This document shows, piece by piece, positions 44,238 to 53,031 of a stretch of DNA of 64,000 nt. Below the pieces are notes generated by a model. It saw nothing but the letters and a program-made list of their open reading frames with translations. It searched no databases and was not told the origin of the DNA. How positions within the stretch are numbered: the stretch's first letter is position 1; each line of letters starts with the position of its first letter. Origin of the DNA: Flavobacterium agri (GTDB lineage Bacteria; Bacteroidota; Bacteroidia; Flavobacteriales; Flavobacteriaceae); the NCBI RefSeq assembly GCF_013401995.1, contig NZ_JACBJI010000007.1:864-64863 (forward strand), given 5' to 3'. Made by a program: the position numbers and the translations under genes.

Positions 44238-44297
44238 TTGTAATTACAAAATTTGTATGTACAAATGTATGGTGATTTTTTATTTGTAAGTACAAAT
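44237..44297 (-). promoter_or_regulatory. three MarR-type operator palindromes and promoter
   Basis: TTTGTAATTACAAA (44237-44250, perfect), ATTTGTA-TG-TACAAAT (44251-44266) and ATTTGTA-AG-TACAAAT (44282-44297). A minus-strand -7 box TACATTTG (44262-44269) overlaps the second copy. Binding would block the promoter and the start codon. Confidence 0.75.
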
Positions 44298-44358
44298 GTC
44301 GCTGTTATTTTTTTGTTAAACGAAACGGCGAAACTCGTAATTGCCTAATTTTATTGGG

Positions 44359-44901
44359 ATGAAACCGATTGCATTTTCCTTTCGAACTTCCTTTTCCATA
44401 CTAGCTTTGTGCGTTTTTTCGGTCGGATTTTCGCAAGCCGACCCGAAACCGTTGCAAGTATTTACCCAAGCCGGCATCTCAATCAAAAGCTACGATTACG
44501 AAACCTTCAAGTCGATGCTTTCAAAACCTACCGATACGACGTATGTAGTCAATTTTTGGGCGACCTGGTGTGCGCCTTGCATTGCCGAACTCCCGAACTT
44601 CGAAAAACTCGGGCAAACCTACAAAGGCAGCAAACTCAAAGTGGTTTTGGTAAGTCTGGATTCGAAAAAGCAAGTCGGGAAATCTCTGATCCCATTCGTC
44701 AAAAAGAAAAAACTGCAATCGAAAGTGCTGCTGCTTTCCGATCCCGACATGAACGCCTGGATCCCGAAAGTGGACGAAGCCTGGTCTGGCGCGCTTCCGG
44801 CAACTGTGATTTACAATACGTCCAAAAAGTATCGCAAATTCTACGAGCAGAGTTTTTCGTACGAACAATTAGAATCCGAAGTCAAACCTCTTATTCCATA
44901 A
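44359..44901 (+). CDS. TlpA-like thioredoxin-fold protein, exported
   Basis: 180 residues. An N-terminal signal peptide (about 1-25, ending VGFSQA) is followed by a thioredoxin fold with the redox motif WATWCAPC, Cys71 and Cys74. Family TlpA/ResA, reducing disulfides in the periplasm. The start at MKPIAFSF is preferred over a TTG 18 bases upstream. First of three plus-strand genes; next gene starts 4 bases later. Confidence 0.88.
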   Translation: MKPIAFSFRTSFSILALCVFSVGFSQADPKPLQVFTQAGISIKSYDYETFKSMLSKPTDTTYVVNFWATWCAPCIAELPNFEKLGQTYKGSKLKVVLVSLDSKKQVGKSLIPFVKKKKLQSKVLLLSDPDMNAWIPKVDEAWSGALPATVIYNTSKKYRKFYEQSFSYEQLESEVKPLIP

Positions 44902-44905
44902 TCCC

Positions 44906-45511
44906 ATGAAAACAATGAAAATTCTTGCCGCAGTCGCCATAGTCGCGTTCATGTCGGCATTTACGACTCCCGGAACCGGGTACAAAGTAGGCGATATCGC
45001 CACCGATTTCAAATTGAAGAACGTAGACGGGAAGAACGTTTCGCTTTCCGATTACAAATCCGCAAAAGGGTTTATCGTGATCTTTACGTGCAACCATTGC
45101 CCATTTGCCAAAGCGTATGAAGATCGCATCATCGCGCTCGACAAAAAATATTCGAAACAAGGTTATCCGGTGATCGCGATCAATCCGAACAATCCTGAAA
45201 AACAAAAAGAAGACAGTTTCGACCTGATGAAAAAACGCGCTACGGAGAAAGGTTTCACATTCCCGTACCTGTTCGACGAAGGCCAGAAAATCTATCCGCA
45301 ATACGGAGCGACCAAAACGCCTCATGTGTATATTTTGCAGAAAACCGCCAAAGGGAACGAGGTGAAATACATCGGTGCGATCGACGACAATTACGAAGAA
45401 CCGACGGCCGTCAAGGAAAAATACGTCGAGAACGCGGTCGATGCGCTTTTGAAAGGGCAATCGGTAAAAGTGACCGAAACGAAAGCGATCGGATGTTCGA
45501 TTAAAGCGTAA
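44906..45511 (+). CDS. exported thioredoxin-like (redoxin) protein
   Basis: 201 residues. Signal peptide followed by a peroxiredoxin/redoxin-type fold: VGDIATDFKLKNVDGKNVSLSDY, then IFTCNHCPFAKAYEDRI. Cys62 and Cys65 form a CNHC motif, which differs from the CxPC pattern of thioredoxins. KTPHVYIL carries the cis-proline. It is likely a periplasmic thiol oxidoreductase acting with the TlpA-like protein encoded just before it. Confidence 0.85.
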   Translation: MKTMKILAAVAIVAFMSAFTTPGTGYKVGDIATDFKLKNVDGKNVSLSDYKSAKGFIVIFTCNHCPFAKAYEDRIIALDKKYSKQGYPVIAINPNNPEKQKEDSFDLMKKRATEKGFTFPYLFDEGQKIYPQYGATKTPHVYILQKTAKGNEVKYIGAIDDNYEEPTAVKEKYVENAVDALLKGQSVKVTETKAIGCSIKA

Positions 45512-45520
45512 TTTTGCAAC

Positions 45521-45548
45521 AACTCATAATTTATAATTCATAATTAAT
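45521..45548. repeat. AT-rich ATAATTTATAATTCATAATT repeat
   Basis: A short copy of the AATTCATAATT-type units also seen at 22915-23015, placed between the redoxin and rhodanese genes. Confidence 0.55.
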
Positions 45549-45551
45549 TAA

Positions 45552-45863
45552 ATGGATTTATCCCAACACGACTGGCTCGACCAACTTTCCAACGACCCGA
45601 ATGCCGTAATCCTCGATGTGCGCACCGATGACGAATGGAACGAAGGCATCATTCCCGGAGCCGTCAACATCGACATTTACAAAGGCCAAGGCTTCATTTA
45701 CGAAGTCGACCAGCTCGACAAGAACAAGAATTATTATGTGTATTGCAAAGCCGGCGGACGTTCTGCCCAGGCTTGTGCGATCATGAACCAATTGGGTTTC
45801 GCCAACACGTACAACCTCGTCGGAGGCTTTATGCAATGGCAAGGTGAGACCGCGATGCCATAA
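45552..45863 (+). CDS. rhodanese-like domain protein
   Basis: 103 residues, single rhodanese domain. [22 protein letters not shown] at the N terminus; active-site loop [10 protein letters not shown] with Cys65; [13 protein letters not shown] at the end. Carries sulfane sulfur as a persulfide. A short cytoplasmic form with no signal peptide. Confidence 0.92.
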   Translation: MDLSQHDWLDQLSNDPNAVILDVRTDDEWNEGIIPGAVNIDIYKGQGFIYEVDQLDKNKNYYVYCKAGGRSAQACAIMNQLGFANTYNLVGGFMQWQGETAMP

Positions 45864-45887
45864 CTCATCGAAGTTCAAAGTTTACTA

Positions 45888-45922
45888 TCGGAAGATTCAT
45901 ATATGGGTCTTCCGATTTTTTT
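45888..45922 (+). terminator. terminator after the rhodanese gene
   Basis: TCGGAAGA (45888-45895) and TCTTCCGA (45908-45915), perfect 8-bp stem, then seven T's. Confidence 0.85.
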
Positions 45923-46060
45923 TGGCGTGAGGCGATGTTGCAACCATCACTCAAAATTTACCCGCAAAATACTTTAGGAATTGCGTTTCCAATTACCCCG
46001 ACTTTCCCTAAATTTATAGAACCTCTAAAGTGCGACGCACATAAACCAAAAAACAAGAAC

Positions 46061-47638
46061 ATGGCAACAATTCCACCCGAATTCGCGATTACCCCAATCA
46101 AACAGGAAACCTGGCTCGTCGATGGTGAACTCAAGACCTGGACCGGCAAATACACCGACGTATTTTCACCCATTTCCTCTACAGACGACTATCAACCCAC
46201 ACGACTCGGAAGCATTCCCGCAATGGGCGAAGCCGAAGGTCTCGAAGCCGTCAACTCGGCGGCGAAGGCATATAACAAAGGCCAGGGCTTGTGGCCAACA
46301 ATGAAAGTTGCTGACCGCATCAAATGCATGGAGAAATTCACGGCCAAAATGAAGGCGACGCGCGAAGAAGTCGTCAAATTGCTTATGTGGGAAATCGGCA
46401 AGTCTTTGGGCGATTCGCAAAAGGAATTCGACCGTACGATCGACTACATCTACAACACGATCGAAGAGTATAAAAAAATGGATCGCGAAGGTGCGAGATT
46501 CCAGAAGTCCGAAGGCGTCCACGCGATGGTACGTCGAGGCCCGCTTGGCGTCGTGCTTTGTCTCGGGCCGTATAATTATCCGATAAACGAGACATTTTCG
46601 TTATTGATTCCGGCCTTGATTATGGGAAATACAGTGATCTTGAAGCCACCCAAATTCGGGGTTTTGGCTTTGTCGCCGATCCTTCCCGCGTTCGCCGAAA
46701 GTTTTCCGCCGGGCGCGATCAACATCATTTACGGACGCGGCAGGGAAGTCGCGGGACCAATCGTACAGACGGGAAAAGTCGATGTTTTGGCACTTATCGG
46801 AAACAGCACGTCGGCAAGAGCGTTACAGGATCAACATCCGCACAAGAACAGATTGCGTATGATTTTCAGCCTCGAGGCCAAGAATCCGGCGATCGTTTTG
46901 CCCGATGCCGACCTCGATCTGGCAATAGAAGAATGTATCACGGGTACGTTGTCGTTCAACGGCCAACGCTGTACTGCGCTCAAAATCGTATATGTGCACG
47001 AGGCTGTAGCCGATGAATTCAACCGCCGTTTTTCCGAAAAGGTAGACGCGATGAAATTCGGCAATCCGTGGGAACCGGGGGTGAAACTCACACCGCTTCC
47101 GGAACCGGACAAACCCGACTACATACAAGGCTTGATCGACGATGCCAAACGTCACGGCGCGAAAATCCTCAACGCAAAAGGAGGCGAGCATTACGACAAT
47201 TACATTTTCCCGGCCGTAATGTATCCGGTCAACAAGGAGATGAGGATGTATCACGAGGAACAATTCGGGCCTGTGATTCCCGTGATTCCGTTCAAGGACA
47301 TCAACGAACCGCTCGACGATATGGCCGAATCGAATTATGGCCAGCAAGTCAGTCTTTTCGGCAAGGACGTCAACACCCTTGCGCCATTGATCGATGCGCT
47401 GACCAACCTCGTATGTCGTGTAAACCTGAACAGCTCGTGCCAACGCGGCCCGGACGTTTTTCCGTTCACGGGACGCAAGGATTCGGCGGCGGGCACGTTG
47501 AGTATTTACGACGGATTGCGCTCGTTTTCGATCCGTACGTTCGTCGCGGCAAAAGAAAATGCGTACAACAATGCCATCCTGACCGATTTGCTCGACAGCA
47601 AGAAATCGAATTTCATCAATACCGATTACATTTTATAG
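46061..47638 (+). CDS. gapN: NADP-dependent glyceraldehyde-3-phosphate dehydrogenase (GapN-type)
   Basis: 525-residue aldehyde dehydrogenase superfamily enzyme. The catalytic Cys304 is in [12 protein letters not shown], the general-base Glu272 in [11 protein letters not shown], and [17 protein letters not shown] is typical. The C-terminal [23 protein letters not shown] is the form I associate with non-phosphorylating GapN. It would oxidise G3P directly to 3-phosphoglycerate and make NADPH. The start at MATIPPEF is chosen because upstream codons lie in the AT-rich promoter region. The stop abuts the trxA ATG. Confidence 0.85.
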   Translation: MATIPPEFAITPIKQETWLVDGELKTWTGKYTDVFSPISSTDDYQPTRLGSIPAMGEAEGLEAVNSAAKAYNKGQGLWPTMKVADRIKCMEKFTAKMKATREEVVKLLMWEIGKSLGDSQKEFDRTIDYIYNTIEEYKKMDREGARFQKSEGVHAMVRRGPLGVVLCLGPYNYPINETFSLLIPALIMGNTVILKPPKFGVLALSPILPAFAESFPPGAINIIYGRGREVAGPIVQTGKVDVLALIGNSTSARALQDQHPHKNRLRMIFSLEAKNPAIVLPDADLDLAIEECITGTLSFNGQRCTALKIVYVHEAVADEFNRRFSEKVDAMKFGNPWEPGVKLTPLPEPDKPDYIQGLIDDAKRHGAKILNAKGGEHYDNYIFPAVMYPVNKEMRMYHEEQFGPVIPVIPFKDINEPLDDMAESNYGQQVSLFGKDVNTLAPLIDALTNLVCRVNLNSSCQRGPDVFPFTGRKDSAAGTLSIYDGLRSFSIRTFVAAKENAYNNAILTDLLDSKKSNFINTDYIL

Positions 47639-47929
47639 ATGAGCAGTTTTTCTGAACTGATAAACCAAGACAAGCCCGTACTGATCGACTTTTTTGCCGA
47701 TTGGTGCGGACCTTGTAGGGTTTTGGCGCCGATTCTCAAAGAAGTCAAGGACGAACTCGGTGATTCGGTATCGATTATCAAGATCGATGTCGACAAGAAT
47801 CAGAGATTGGCTTCCCAATATCAGGTACAAGGTGTTCCGACGATGATTCTGTTTAAAGATGGAGAGCAAGTCTGGAGACAATCGGGAGCGCTTCCGAAGC
47901 ACGAAATCCTTAAGGTGCTAAAAGGATAA
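47639..47929 (+). CDS. trxA: thioredoxin
   Basis: 96-residue cytosolic thioredoxin with WCGPC (Cys23, Cys26) in FFADWCGPCRVLAPIL and the cis-proline in QGVPTMILFKDGE. It begins at the base after the gapN stop, so the two are co-translated. It provides reducing power, fitting beside an NADPH-producing enzyme. Confidence 0.95.
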   Translation: MSSFSELINQDKPVLIDFFADWCGPCRVLAPILKEVKDELGDSVSIIKIDVDKNQRLASQYQVQGVPTMILFKDGEQVWRQSGALPKHEILKVLKG

Positions 47930-47947
47930 TCTTATTCGGTAATGGTA

Positions 47948-47978
47948 TAACGTCAAAAATGGACATTTTCGGAACTTT
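47948..47978 (+). promoter_or_regulatory. TAAC-N19-GGAACTTT promoter-like element
   Basis: TAAC (47948-47951), 19 bases, GGAACTTT (47971-47978), 26 bases before the hydrophilic protein at 48005. The same pair at the same spacing occurs at 55222-55252. Confidence 0.4.
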
Positions 47979-48004
47979 AGCGTTTAACTTCAAACTTTGA
48001 AATC

Positions 48005-48283
48005 ATGGAAACCAAGAAACCAGATACGACCGTTCCCGGAATCGATTATCAGGAATCGGAAGTGAACGAATATATCGTCAACGATGCGGAACGCGTGCAT
48101 GCGGCACAAATGCACGAAGCGGTAGGGAAGGACCGCGCGTTCTACGAAAGTCCCGAAAATCCGGGGCGCAAGTTCAACGTGAACGATCAGGCGTATTCGC
48201 AGACGTCTCCAGAGGATTTCGTAAAGACGCATTCCAAATTCCATCACAACGACGACACCATCGAAAATTATGACCCGGAATAG
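48005..48283 (+). CDS. hypothetical small acidic protein
   Basis: 92 residues, acidic and hydrophilic, with no signal or membrane segment. Rich in Asp, Glu, Asn and His, with an ESEVNEYIVNDAERVHAAQMHEA segment and little hydrophobic core, so it is probably disordered or extended. I do not recognise a family. It has its own promoter-like element and a terminator that overlaps its last codons. Confidence 0.65.
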   Translation: METKKPDTTVPGIDYQESEVNEYIVNDAERVHAAQMHEAVGKDRAFYESPENPGRKFNVNDQAYSQTSPEDFVKTHSKFHHNDDTIENYDPE

Positions 48284-48298
48284 ACTCCGGGTTTTTTA
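48273..48298 (+). terminator. terminator overlapping the end of the 48005 gene
   Basis: ACCCGGA (48273-48279) and TCCGGGT (48286-48292), then a T tract; the left arm is coding. Confidence 0.8.
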
Positions 48299-48357
48299 TT
48301 GCGTTAATTCTGATAGAAATTGGGTTTTTGGACGAGGTTTTTAAAACGTCGCAAGCG

Positions 48358-48365
48358 TATCTTTG
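48358..48365 (+). promoter_or_regulatory. -7 box of the MFS gene
   Basis: TATCTTTG, perfect TAnnTTTG, 13 bases before the proposed ATG at 48379. No TTG at -33. Confidence 0.5.
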
Positions 48366-48378
48366 TGCGCACAACCCA

Positions 48379-49674
48379 ATGCCCATGTCTGGAGAAACTA
48401 CGTCGAAGACTTCGCGTTTCCTTATCAAAAACCCGTCGCTTGCCATAAGCGAGTTCCGCTATTTCCTTTCGCTGCGTTTCGGTGTGATTTTCGCGCTGAA
48501 CATGCAGTCTACGATCATTTATTATTGGGTGTACCACATCACGAACGACAAGCTTTCGCTAGGACTCGTCGGACTTGCGGAAGTGATTCCGGCCATTTGT
48601 TTTTCGCTGTTCGCGGGTCATATCGTCGATTTGAAAGAGAAGCGCAAAATGCTCATGTTGTGTATTTTGGGCTATATCATTTTAGGAATCGGACTTGCCG
48701 TGTTGAGTTTGCCGCACATGGAATTCCTCGCCGTAGATACAAGGTTGCACTTCATTTATTTCGTGGTGTTCTTAGGAGGTATCATCCGCGCGTTTTACGG
48801 ACCGTCTGGGTTTGCGATGTCTGGCTTGGTCGTGCCTCGCGATCTGTATCCGAATGCGACGAGCTGGAGCAGCATGGCCTGGCAAATGGGAGCCGTGGTC
48901 GGGCCGTTGGTCGCCGGTTTTCTCATCGCTTGGGGCGGAATCACTACGGGAATGTTCGTCGTACTCGCCGTGTTGATACTCTTGTTGTTTCCGCTGTTCA
49001 AAGTGTCGCCGAAACCTGTCGTCAAAAAAGAAAAAGAACCCGTTTTGAAAAGTCTTACCGAAGGCGTGCGATTCGTGATGAACACGCCCGCCTTATTGGG
49101 CGCACAATGCCTCGACATGTTCTCTGTCTTGTTCGGAGGCGCGGTGGCTTTGCTTCCCGTTTTCCAAAAAGAAATCCTCATGGTAGACGAGACCGGTTTC
49201 GGGATTTTGCGCGCAGCTCCGGGAATGGGCGCTTTGTGTACGATGGCGCTGCTTGCGTTCATTCCGTTAAAAACCAATCCTGGGAAAAAGTTGTTCGTTT
49301 GCGTGACGGGTTTCGCGCTTTCGATCATCGTTTTCGGGCTCAGTAAAAACTTCATGCTCTCGTTTTTCATGCTATTGTTGTCGGGTATGTTCGATGCCGT
49401 GAGCGTCGTGATCCGCGGTACGATCCTTCAATTGGTGACGCCCGATCATATGCGCGGCCGCGTGTCGTCGGTCAATACGATTTTCATCAGTTCCTCGAAC
49501 GAACTCGGCGATTTCGAAAGCGGTGTGATGGCACATTGGCTGGGAGCGGTAAGGGCTGTAGTGACGGGCGGTTGCATTACGTTGGGCGTCATCGGGATCA
49601 CCTTCTTCAGTGCTCCACAATTGCGCAATTTCCGCTTTGCGGATAATAGGAAAGACGACGATATTTCTTCGTAA
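48379..49674 (+). CDS. MFS transporter (DHA3-like)
   Basis: 431 residues with about 12 membrane helices. ITNDKLSLGLVGLAEVIPA and FAGHIVDLKEKRKMLM form the TM2-TM3 region with its Asp/Arg signature, and DHMRGRVSSVNTIFISSSNELGDFESG lies near TM10-11. It resembles the enterobactin-exporter-like DHA3 group; the substrate is unknown. The start at MPMSGET fits the -7 box, which lies inside the longer TTG frame from 48328; ATG at 48385 is also possible. Confidence 0.85.
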   Translation: MPMSGETTSKTSRFLIKNPSLAISEFRYFLSLRFGVIFALNMQSTIIYYWVYHITNDKLSLGLVGLAEVIPAICFSLFAGHIVDLKEKRKMLMLCILGYIILGIGLAVLSLPHMEFLAVDTRLHFIYFVVFLGGIIRAFYGPSGFAMSGLVVPRDLYPNATSWSSMAWQMGAVVGPLVAGFLIAWGGITTGMFVVLAVLILLLFPLFKVSPKPVVKKEKEPVLKSLTEGVRFVMNTPALLGAQCLDMFSVLFGGAVALLPVFQKEILMVDETGFGILRAAPGMGALCTMALLAFIPLKTNPGKKLFVCVTGFALSIIVFGLSKNFMLSFFMLLLSGMFDAVSVVIRGTILQLVTPDHMRGRVSSVNTIFISSSNELGDFESGVMAHWLGAVRAVVTGGCITLGVIGITFFSAPQLRNFRFADNRKDDDISS

Positions 49675-49810
49675 ATATTGTAATAGTGCAAAGGAATATG
49701 GGAATTTTGTAAACACGTCATAGGCATATTTCCCAATTTTGCTTCACTCAATTGACGATTATTTCCAAACAAACAATTTAATCGTGACAGTTTGAATAAA
49801 GGATTCTCGA

Positions 49811-49879
49811 GGCATGGTATCAGCCGTGCCATATGCTCTAAAAGTGGGATAATCGGATTCGGGTGTTCCATTTTTTTTT
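49811..49879 (+). promoter_or_regulatory. hairpins with U tract upstream of the first AraC gene
   Basis: GGCATGG / CCGTGCC (49811-49830) is followed by TGGGA / TTCCA (49845-49870) and nine T's (49871-49879), 55 bases before the AraC start. It looks like a weak terminator in the leader. The rest of the 260-base gap after the MFS gene is AT-rich with no gene seen. Confidence 0.4.
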
Positions 49880-49934
49880 GAATCCATTTTGAGGCAAAGT
49901 TGTTAAACCATGTAGATTATAGGAGCTTTTACGA

Positions 49935-50486
49935 ATGAGGTTCAACATTATTCGCCATGACAATTTAGCGGTTATGGCCATTTTGAAGGAGCAATTCCTA
50001 AAACTCGACATACCGTACAAAGTGATAGCATCCGGGGAAATCGAATTGCCCGATACAGTATCAGAACAAAAATTATTGCAATTGGCCGACGTTCTGAGTG
50101 CTTACAGCATAGAGGTGTTGGTTGATGAGAAAAGCCAGCTCGTCCAAAAAATACGCAACATCCTGATTGAGCTTGTGCACGACAACAAGCCGCAACTGAT
50201 GACGATTTCGTATTACCTGTCCGAAAGGATGAATCTGAGTTATGGGTATTTATCCTATCTTTTTGCATCACAGACGCATTATTCGATAGAGAAGTACGTC
50301 ATTTTGCTCAGGATAGAACGCGCCAAGGAAATGATCATGGAAGGAAGGCTCACGCTCAAGCAGATCAGCGCCGTGCTCAATTACAGCAGCGTACAACACT
50401 TTTCGCGACAGTTCAAGAAAACGACCGGGCTTACGATTTCGTCCTTCAAACGCATAATAGAATTGAAAAGGTCAGCCAACATTTAG
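49935..50486 (+). CDS. AraC family HTH protein, module 1
   Basis: 183 residues. The C-terminal about 100 residues are an AraC-type double HTH (SIEKYVILLRIERAKEMIMEGRLTLKQ, then LNYSSVQHFSRQFKKTTGLTISSFKR). The N-terminal about 65 residues are a small alpha/beta region (RFNIIRHDNLAVMAILKEQF) with no sugar-binding domain. I recall such short AraC proteins in Flavobacteria beside stress and signalling genes. It is followed by a response regulator and repeated as a second pair at 51207. Confidence 0.88.
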   Translation: MRFNIIRHDNLAVMAILKEQFLKLDIPYKVIASGEIELPDTVSEQKLLQLADVLSAYSIEVLVDEKSQLVQKIRNILIELVHDNKPQLMTISYYLSERMNLSYGYLSYLFASQTHYSIEKYVILLRIERAKEMIMEGRLTLKQISAVLNYSSVQHFSRQFKKTTGLTISSFKRIIELKRSANI

Positions 50487-50501
50487 AACAACACAACAGA
50501 T

Positions 50502-50963
50502 ATGATGGTAGAAAAATACGAAAGGGATACGATGAAGGTGATGCTTGCCGACGACGATGCCGACGACCGCATGTTCTTCGAGGAAGCCTTGAACGCCACG
50601 TCCATTAAACACGAACTCGCGCTTTTTGAGGACGGGTTCGCGCTTATGGATTATTTTTCCGATCCCGAATGTGCTTTGCCCCATATTTTGTTCCTCGATT
50701 TGAACATGCCCGGCAAATCGGGAATCCAATGTCTTGAGGAGTTGCGCGCGATTCCGAGGTTGCGCGACATGTCGATCGCGATTTATTCTACTTCGAGTGC
50801 AGACCGCGACATCGAAGATACGCTTGGCAAAGGCGCGAATATCTACATCCAGAAACCCAGCAATTTCGACAAGCTGCGCAAAGTCATCAGCCATGTACTC
50901 AAAACCAACTGGCAATTCCACATGTCAGGCTTGAACAAGGAAACTTTCTTCTTGAATATTTAA
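50502..50963 (+). CDS. single-domain response regulator, module 1
   Basis: 153 residues, receiver only: DDDADD near 17-22, phospho-acceptor Asp66 (FLDLNMPGKSG), conserved Ser/Thr (IYSTSSADRD) and Lys (IQKPSNF). The C-terminal tail LKTNWQFHMSGLNKETFFLNI is shared with the second regulator at 51745. MKVMLADDD at 50532 is an alternative start. Co-transcribed with the AraC gene 15 bases upstream; no histidine kinase is adjacent. Confidence 0.9.
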   Translation: MMVEKYERDTMKVMLADDDADDRMFFEEALNATSIKHELALFEDGFALMDYFSDPECALPHILFLDLNMPGKSGIQCLEELRAIPRLRDMSIAIYSTSSADRDIEDTLGKGANIYIQKPSNFDKLRKVISHVLKTNWQFHMSGLNKETFFLNI

Positions 50964-51055
50964 TTCGCATTTTGTCTTCTTTCGGAGAAATGGTGTAACT
51001 CAAAATGGAAAAAATGCAAGTTTTTCGCACAATAGTTGTATAACTTTACTATGCT

Positions 51056-51176
51056 GCTTTAAGAAATGTTTATCCTTAAAGCGGGCAACTTTTTGATTTC
51101 TCTATTTATATAGATCGATCTTAAAGAGGAATATAAATAGAGAGTGGGAACGCCTTGAGCGTAATCCACTTTTTTT
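51056..51176 (+). ncRNA. structured leader or small RNA with three hairpins and a terminator
   Basis: Three successive hairpins: GCTTTAAG / CTTAAAGC (51056-51082, perfect), TCTCTATTTATAT / ATATAAATAGAGA (51099-51143, 13 bp perfect, its loop containing the palindrome AGATCGATCT) and GTGG..ACGC / GCGT..CCAC (51144-51169) followed by seven T's. A -7-like TAACTTTA at 51041-51048 would start an RNA near 51055. The terminator ends 30 bases before the AraC-2 start, so this is either a stand-alone sRNA of about 120 bases or a conditional terminator in the AraC-2 leader. Confidence 0.5.
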
Positions 51177-51206
51177 ATGACAACAACCAACTAAACTTGC
51201 ACGACC

Positions 51207-51758
51207 ATGAAGTTCAACATTTCATGCAATTCCATTTTGGCTCCGATGCGCATCTTGCAGGACCAATTGGACAAACTCGACATCAATTACCTGAAACACG
51301 AGGAAGGATACGTCGAAATCGCCGGAAACCTTCCTTCCGACATGCGTCCGCAACTCGACGATAAACTCAGTCGTTACAGCGTCGCGATCATAGAAGACGA
51401 AAAGGAATGTCTCGTGCAACGCGTCAAGAACATCCTTTTTGAAGTCGTCAATACCAATAAGCATCAGGTGCAGACGTTGTCCTGTTATCTGACCGATAGG
51501 CTCGGTTTCAGTTACGGTTACATTTCGGGACTGTTCGCCTCACATACGTTCTGCTCAATCGAACAATATACCATCATGCTGCGGGTGGAACGCGCCAAAC
51601 GTATGATCATAGAAGACGAATTGTCGCTCAAACAGATCAGCGATGCGCTTTCGTACAGCAGCCTCGGGCATTTTTCGAAACAATTCAAGAAAAGTACGGG
51701 TATCACGTTGTCTGACTTCAGGAAAATAATCCTTCGCAGAAAAAATGGCAACTATTAA
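51207..51758 (+). CDS. AraC family HTH protein, module 2
   Basis: 183 residues, the same length and layout as the protein at 49935, and clearly a paralogue (shared ILxEVV/LVHxNK segment, SYGYxSxLFASxTxxSIEXY and FSRQFKKTTG/FSKQFKKSTG). N-terminal small domain, C-terminal AraC HTH. Its stop overlaps the next regulator by 14 bases. A strong terminator lies just before its start. Confidence 0.88.
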   Translation: MKFNISCNSILAPMRILQDQLDKLDINYLKHEEGYVEIAGNLPSDMRPQLDDKLSRYSVAIIEDEKECLVQRVKNILFEVVNTNKHQVQTLSCYLTDRLGFSYGYISGLFASHTFCSIEQYTIMLRVERAKRMIIEDELSLKQISDALSYSSLGHFSKQFKKSTGITLSDFRKIILRRKNGNY

Positions 51759-52224
51759 GTACACCGACTCCAAAGCCGACGTGCAGCGTATGCAGATTTT
51801 CTTAGTCGATGACGATGCCGACGACCGCGCACTTTTTGAGGAGGCGTTCGAAAATGTGCGCGCCCTTTCGACCGATCTTACGATTTTCGAGGACGGCGTT
51901 TCGCTGCTCGAGTATCTTCGTCAACCGGAAAACGATTTGCCGCATATCATCTTTTTGGATTTGAACATGCCGATGAAATCGGGAGTCGATTGCCTTAGGG
52001 AAATCAGGCAGGACAAGCGCCTCAGAGATGTGTCGGTAGCCATTTACTCGACTTCGAACAGCGCTCGCGATATCGAGGACACTTTTAGCGGAGGCGCCAA
52101 CGTGTACATCCACAAACCCAGCAGTTTCGATCAGCTCAAAAAGACGTTATCCCATGTACTCAAGCTCAATTGGCAGTTCCATCTTTCAGGGATGAACAAG
52201 GAGACTTTTTTCCTCAACGTATAA
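51745..52224 (+). CDS. single-domain response regulator, module 2
   Basis: 159 residues, receiver only: DDDADD at 22-27, Asp72 (FLDLNMPMKSG), IYSTSNSARD and Lys in IHKPSSF. Tail LKLNWQFHLSGMNKETFFLNV matches module 1. It overlaps the AraC-2 end, indicating coupling; MQIFLVDDD at 51790 is an alternative start. Rcp1-like, resembling the regulator of the phytochrome operon. Confidence 0.9.
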   Translation: MATIKYTDSKADVQRMQIFLVDDDADDRALFEEAFENVRALSTDLTIFEDGVSLLEYLRQPENDLPHIIFLDLNMPMKSGVDCLREIRQDKRLRDVSVAIYSTSNSARDIEDTFSGGANVYIHKPSSFDQLKKTLSHVLKLNWQFHLSGMNKETFFLNV

Positions 52225-52254
52225 AAAAAGCGAGGACAAATTCCCCGCCTTTTA
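52223..52254. terminator. terminator between RR-2 and the DUF892 gene
   Basis: GCG-A-GG and CC-C-CGC arms with A and T runs; an imperfect hairpin suitable for both convergent genes. Confidence 0.55.
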
Positions 52255-52277
52255 CTAACCAAACAAATTTCTATTTG

Positions 52278-52871
52278 CTATTCTTCTTCGGTTCCATCGG
52301 CTTCTGCCGCATCGAAATTGATGGTGTTATACGCTTTTTCAGTCAAGGTCATATCGGCTTCTTTTTCTTCTTCTAGCGTCATGTGCAATTGTTCCGCGGC
52401 CTCTTGTTCGCCAATGGTTTTCGCCCAGGCGACGAGCGTGCCGTAAGTGGCGATCTCATAATGTTCCACTTTTTGTGCGGCTGCAATGATGCCGGCATCG
52501 CGAACCGCGCCGGGTTCAGATTCTTCCATGATCGATTCGCCTTCTTTGATCAGTCCGTCCATCGCATCACATTTTTTTGCGACGGCTTTTTCGCCTACGA
52601 GCGCAAATACTTTTTCAAGACGGGCCACTTGTTCTTCGGTCACGGCCAGATGCTCGTCTATAGCCGACGCCAATTCCTGAGAAGTCGCGTTTTTGGCCAT
52701 TTTAGGCAGCGCTTTCGTGAGCGCTTTTTCGGCCCAATAAATATCTTTCAGACCGTCGACGAACAATTCGCGAAGTTCTTCGGCGGCGTTTCGTTTGGCT
52801 TTGACTTTTCCACGCTCGGTAGTGGTTCTTGAAGTTGTTTTCTTTGTTGCTGATTTTGCTGTTGTTGCCAT
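52278..52871 (-). CDS. DUF892 ferritin-like protein (YciE/YciF family)
   Basis: 197 residues. A basic, Thr/Ser/Lys-rich N-terminal tail (about 1-30) precedes the DUF892 four-helix domain: LFVDGLKDIYWAEKALTKALPKMAKNA, a central HYEIATYGTLVAWA and LEEEKEADMTLTEKAY. Glu and His residues in these helices could form a di-iron site. YciF-type proteins are stress-induced in enterobacteria; the basic tail could contact nucleic acid (inference). Confidence 0.9.
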   Translation of the reverse strand: MATTAKSATKKTTSRTTTERGKVKAKRNAAEELRELFVDGLKDIYWAEKALTKALPKMAKNATSQELASAIDEHLAVTEEQVARLEKVFALVGEKAVAKKCDAMDGLIKEGESIMEESEPGAVRDAGIIAAAQKVEHYEIATYGTLVAWAKTIGEQEAAEQLHMTLEEEKEADMTLTEKAYNTINFDAAEADGTEEE

Positions 52872-53031
52872 AAAAATCGTTTTTAGCGGTTATAAAATGT
52901 TGTGTGTTCTTACAAAGGTCAAACACAGTGCACGCAAATGGCTTACAGTATTTTCAAAATCCATTGTACAATCTGGAAAGGAAGCGGCAAGTCTCAAGAT
53001 TTGTTGCTATTTTCAACAGAAAAAAGAAATC

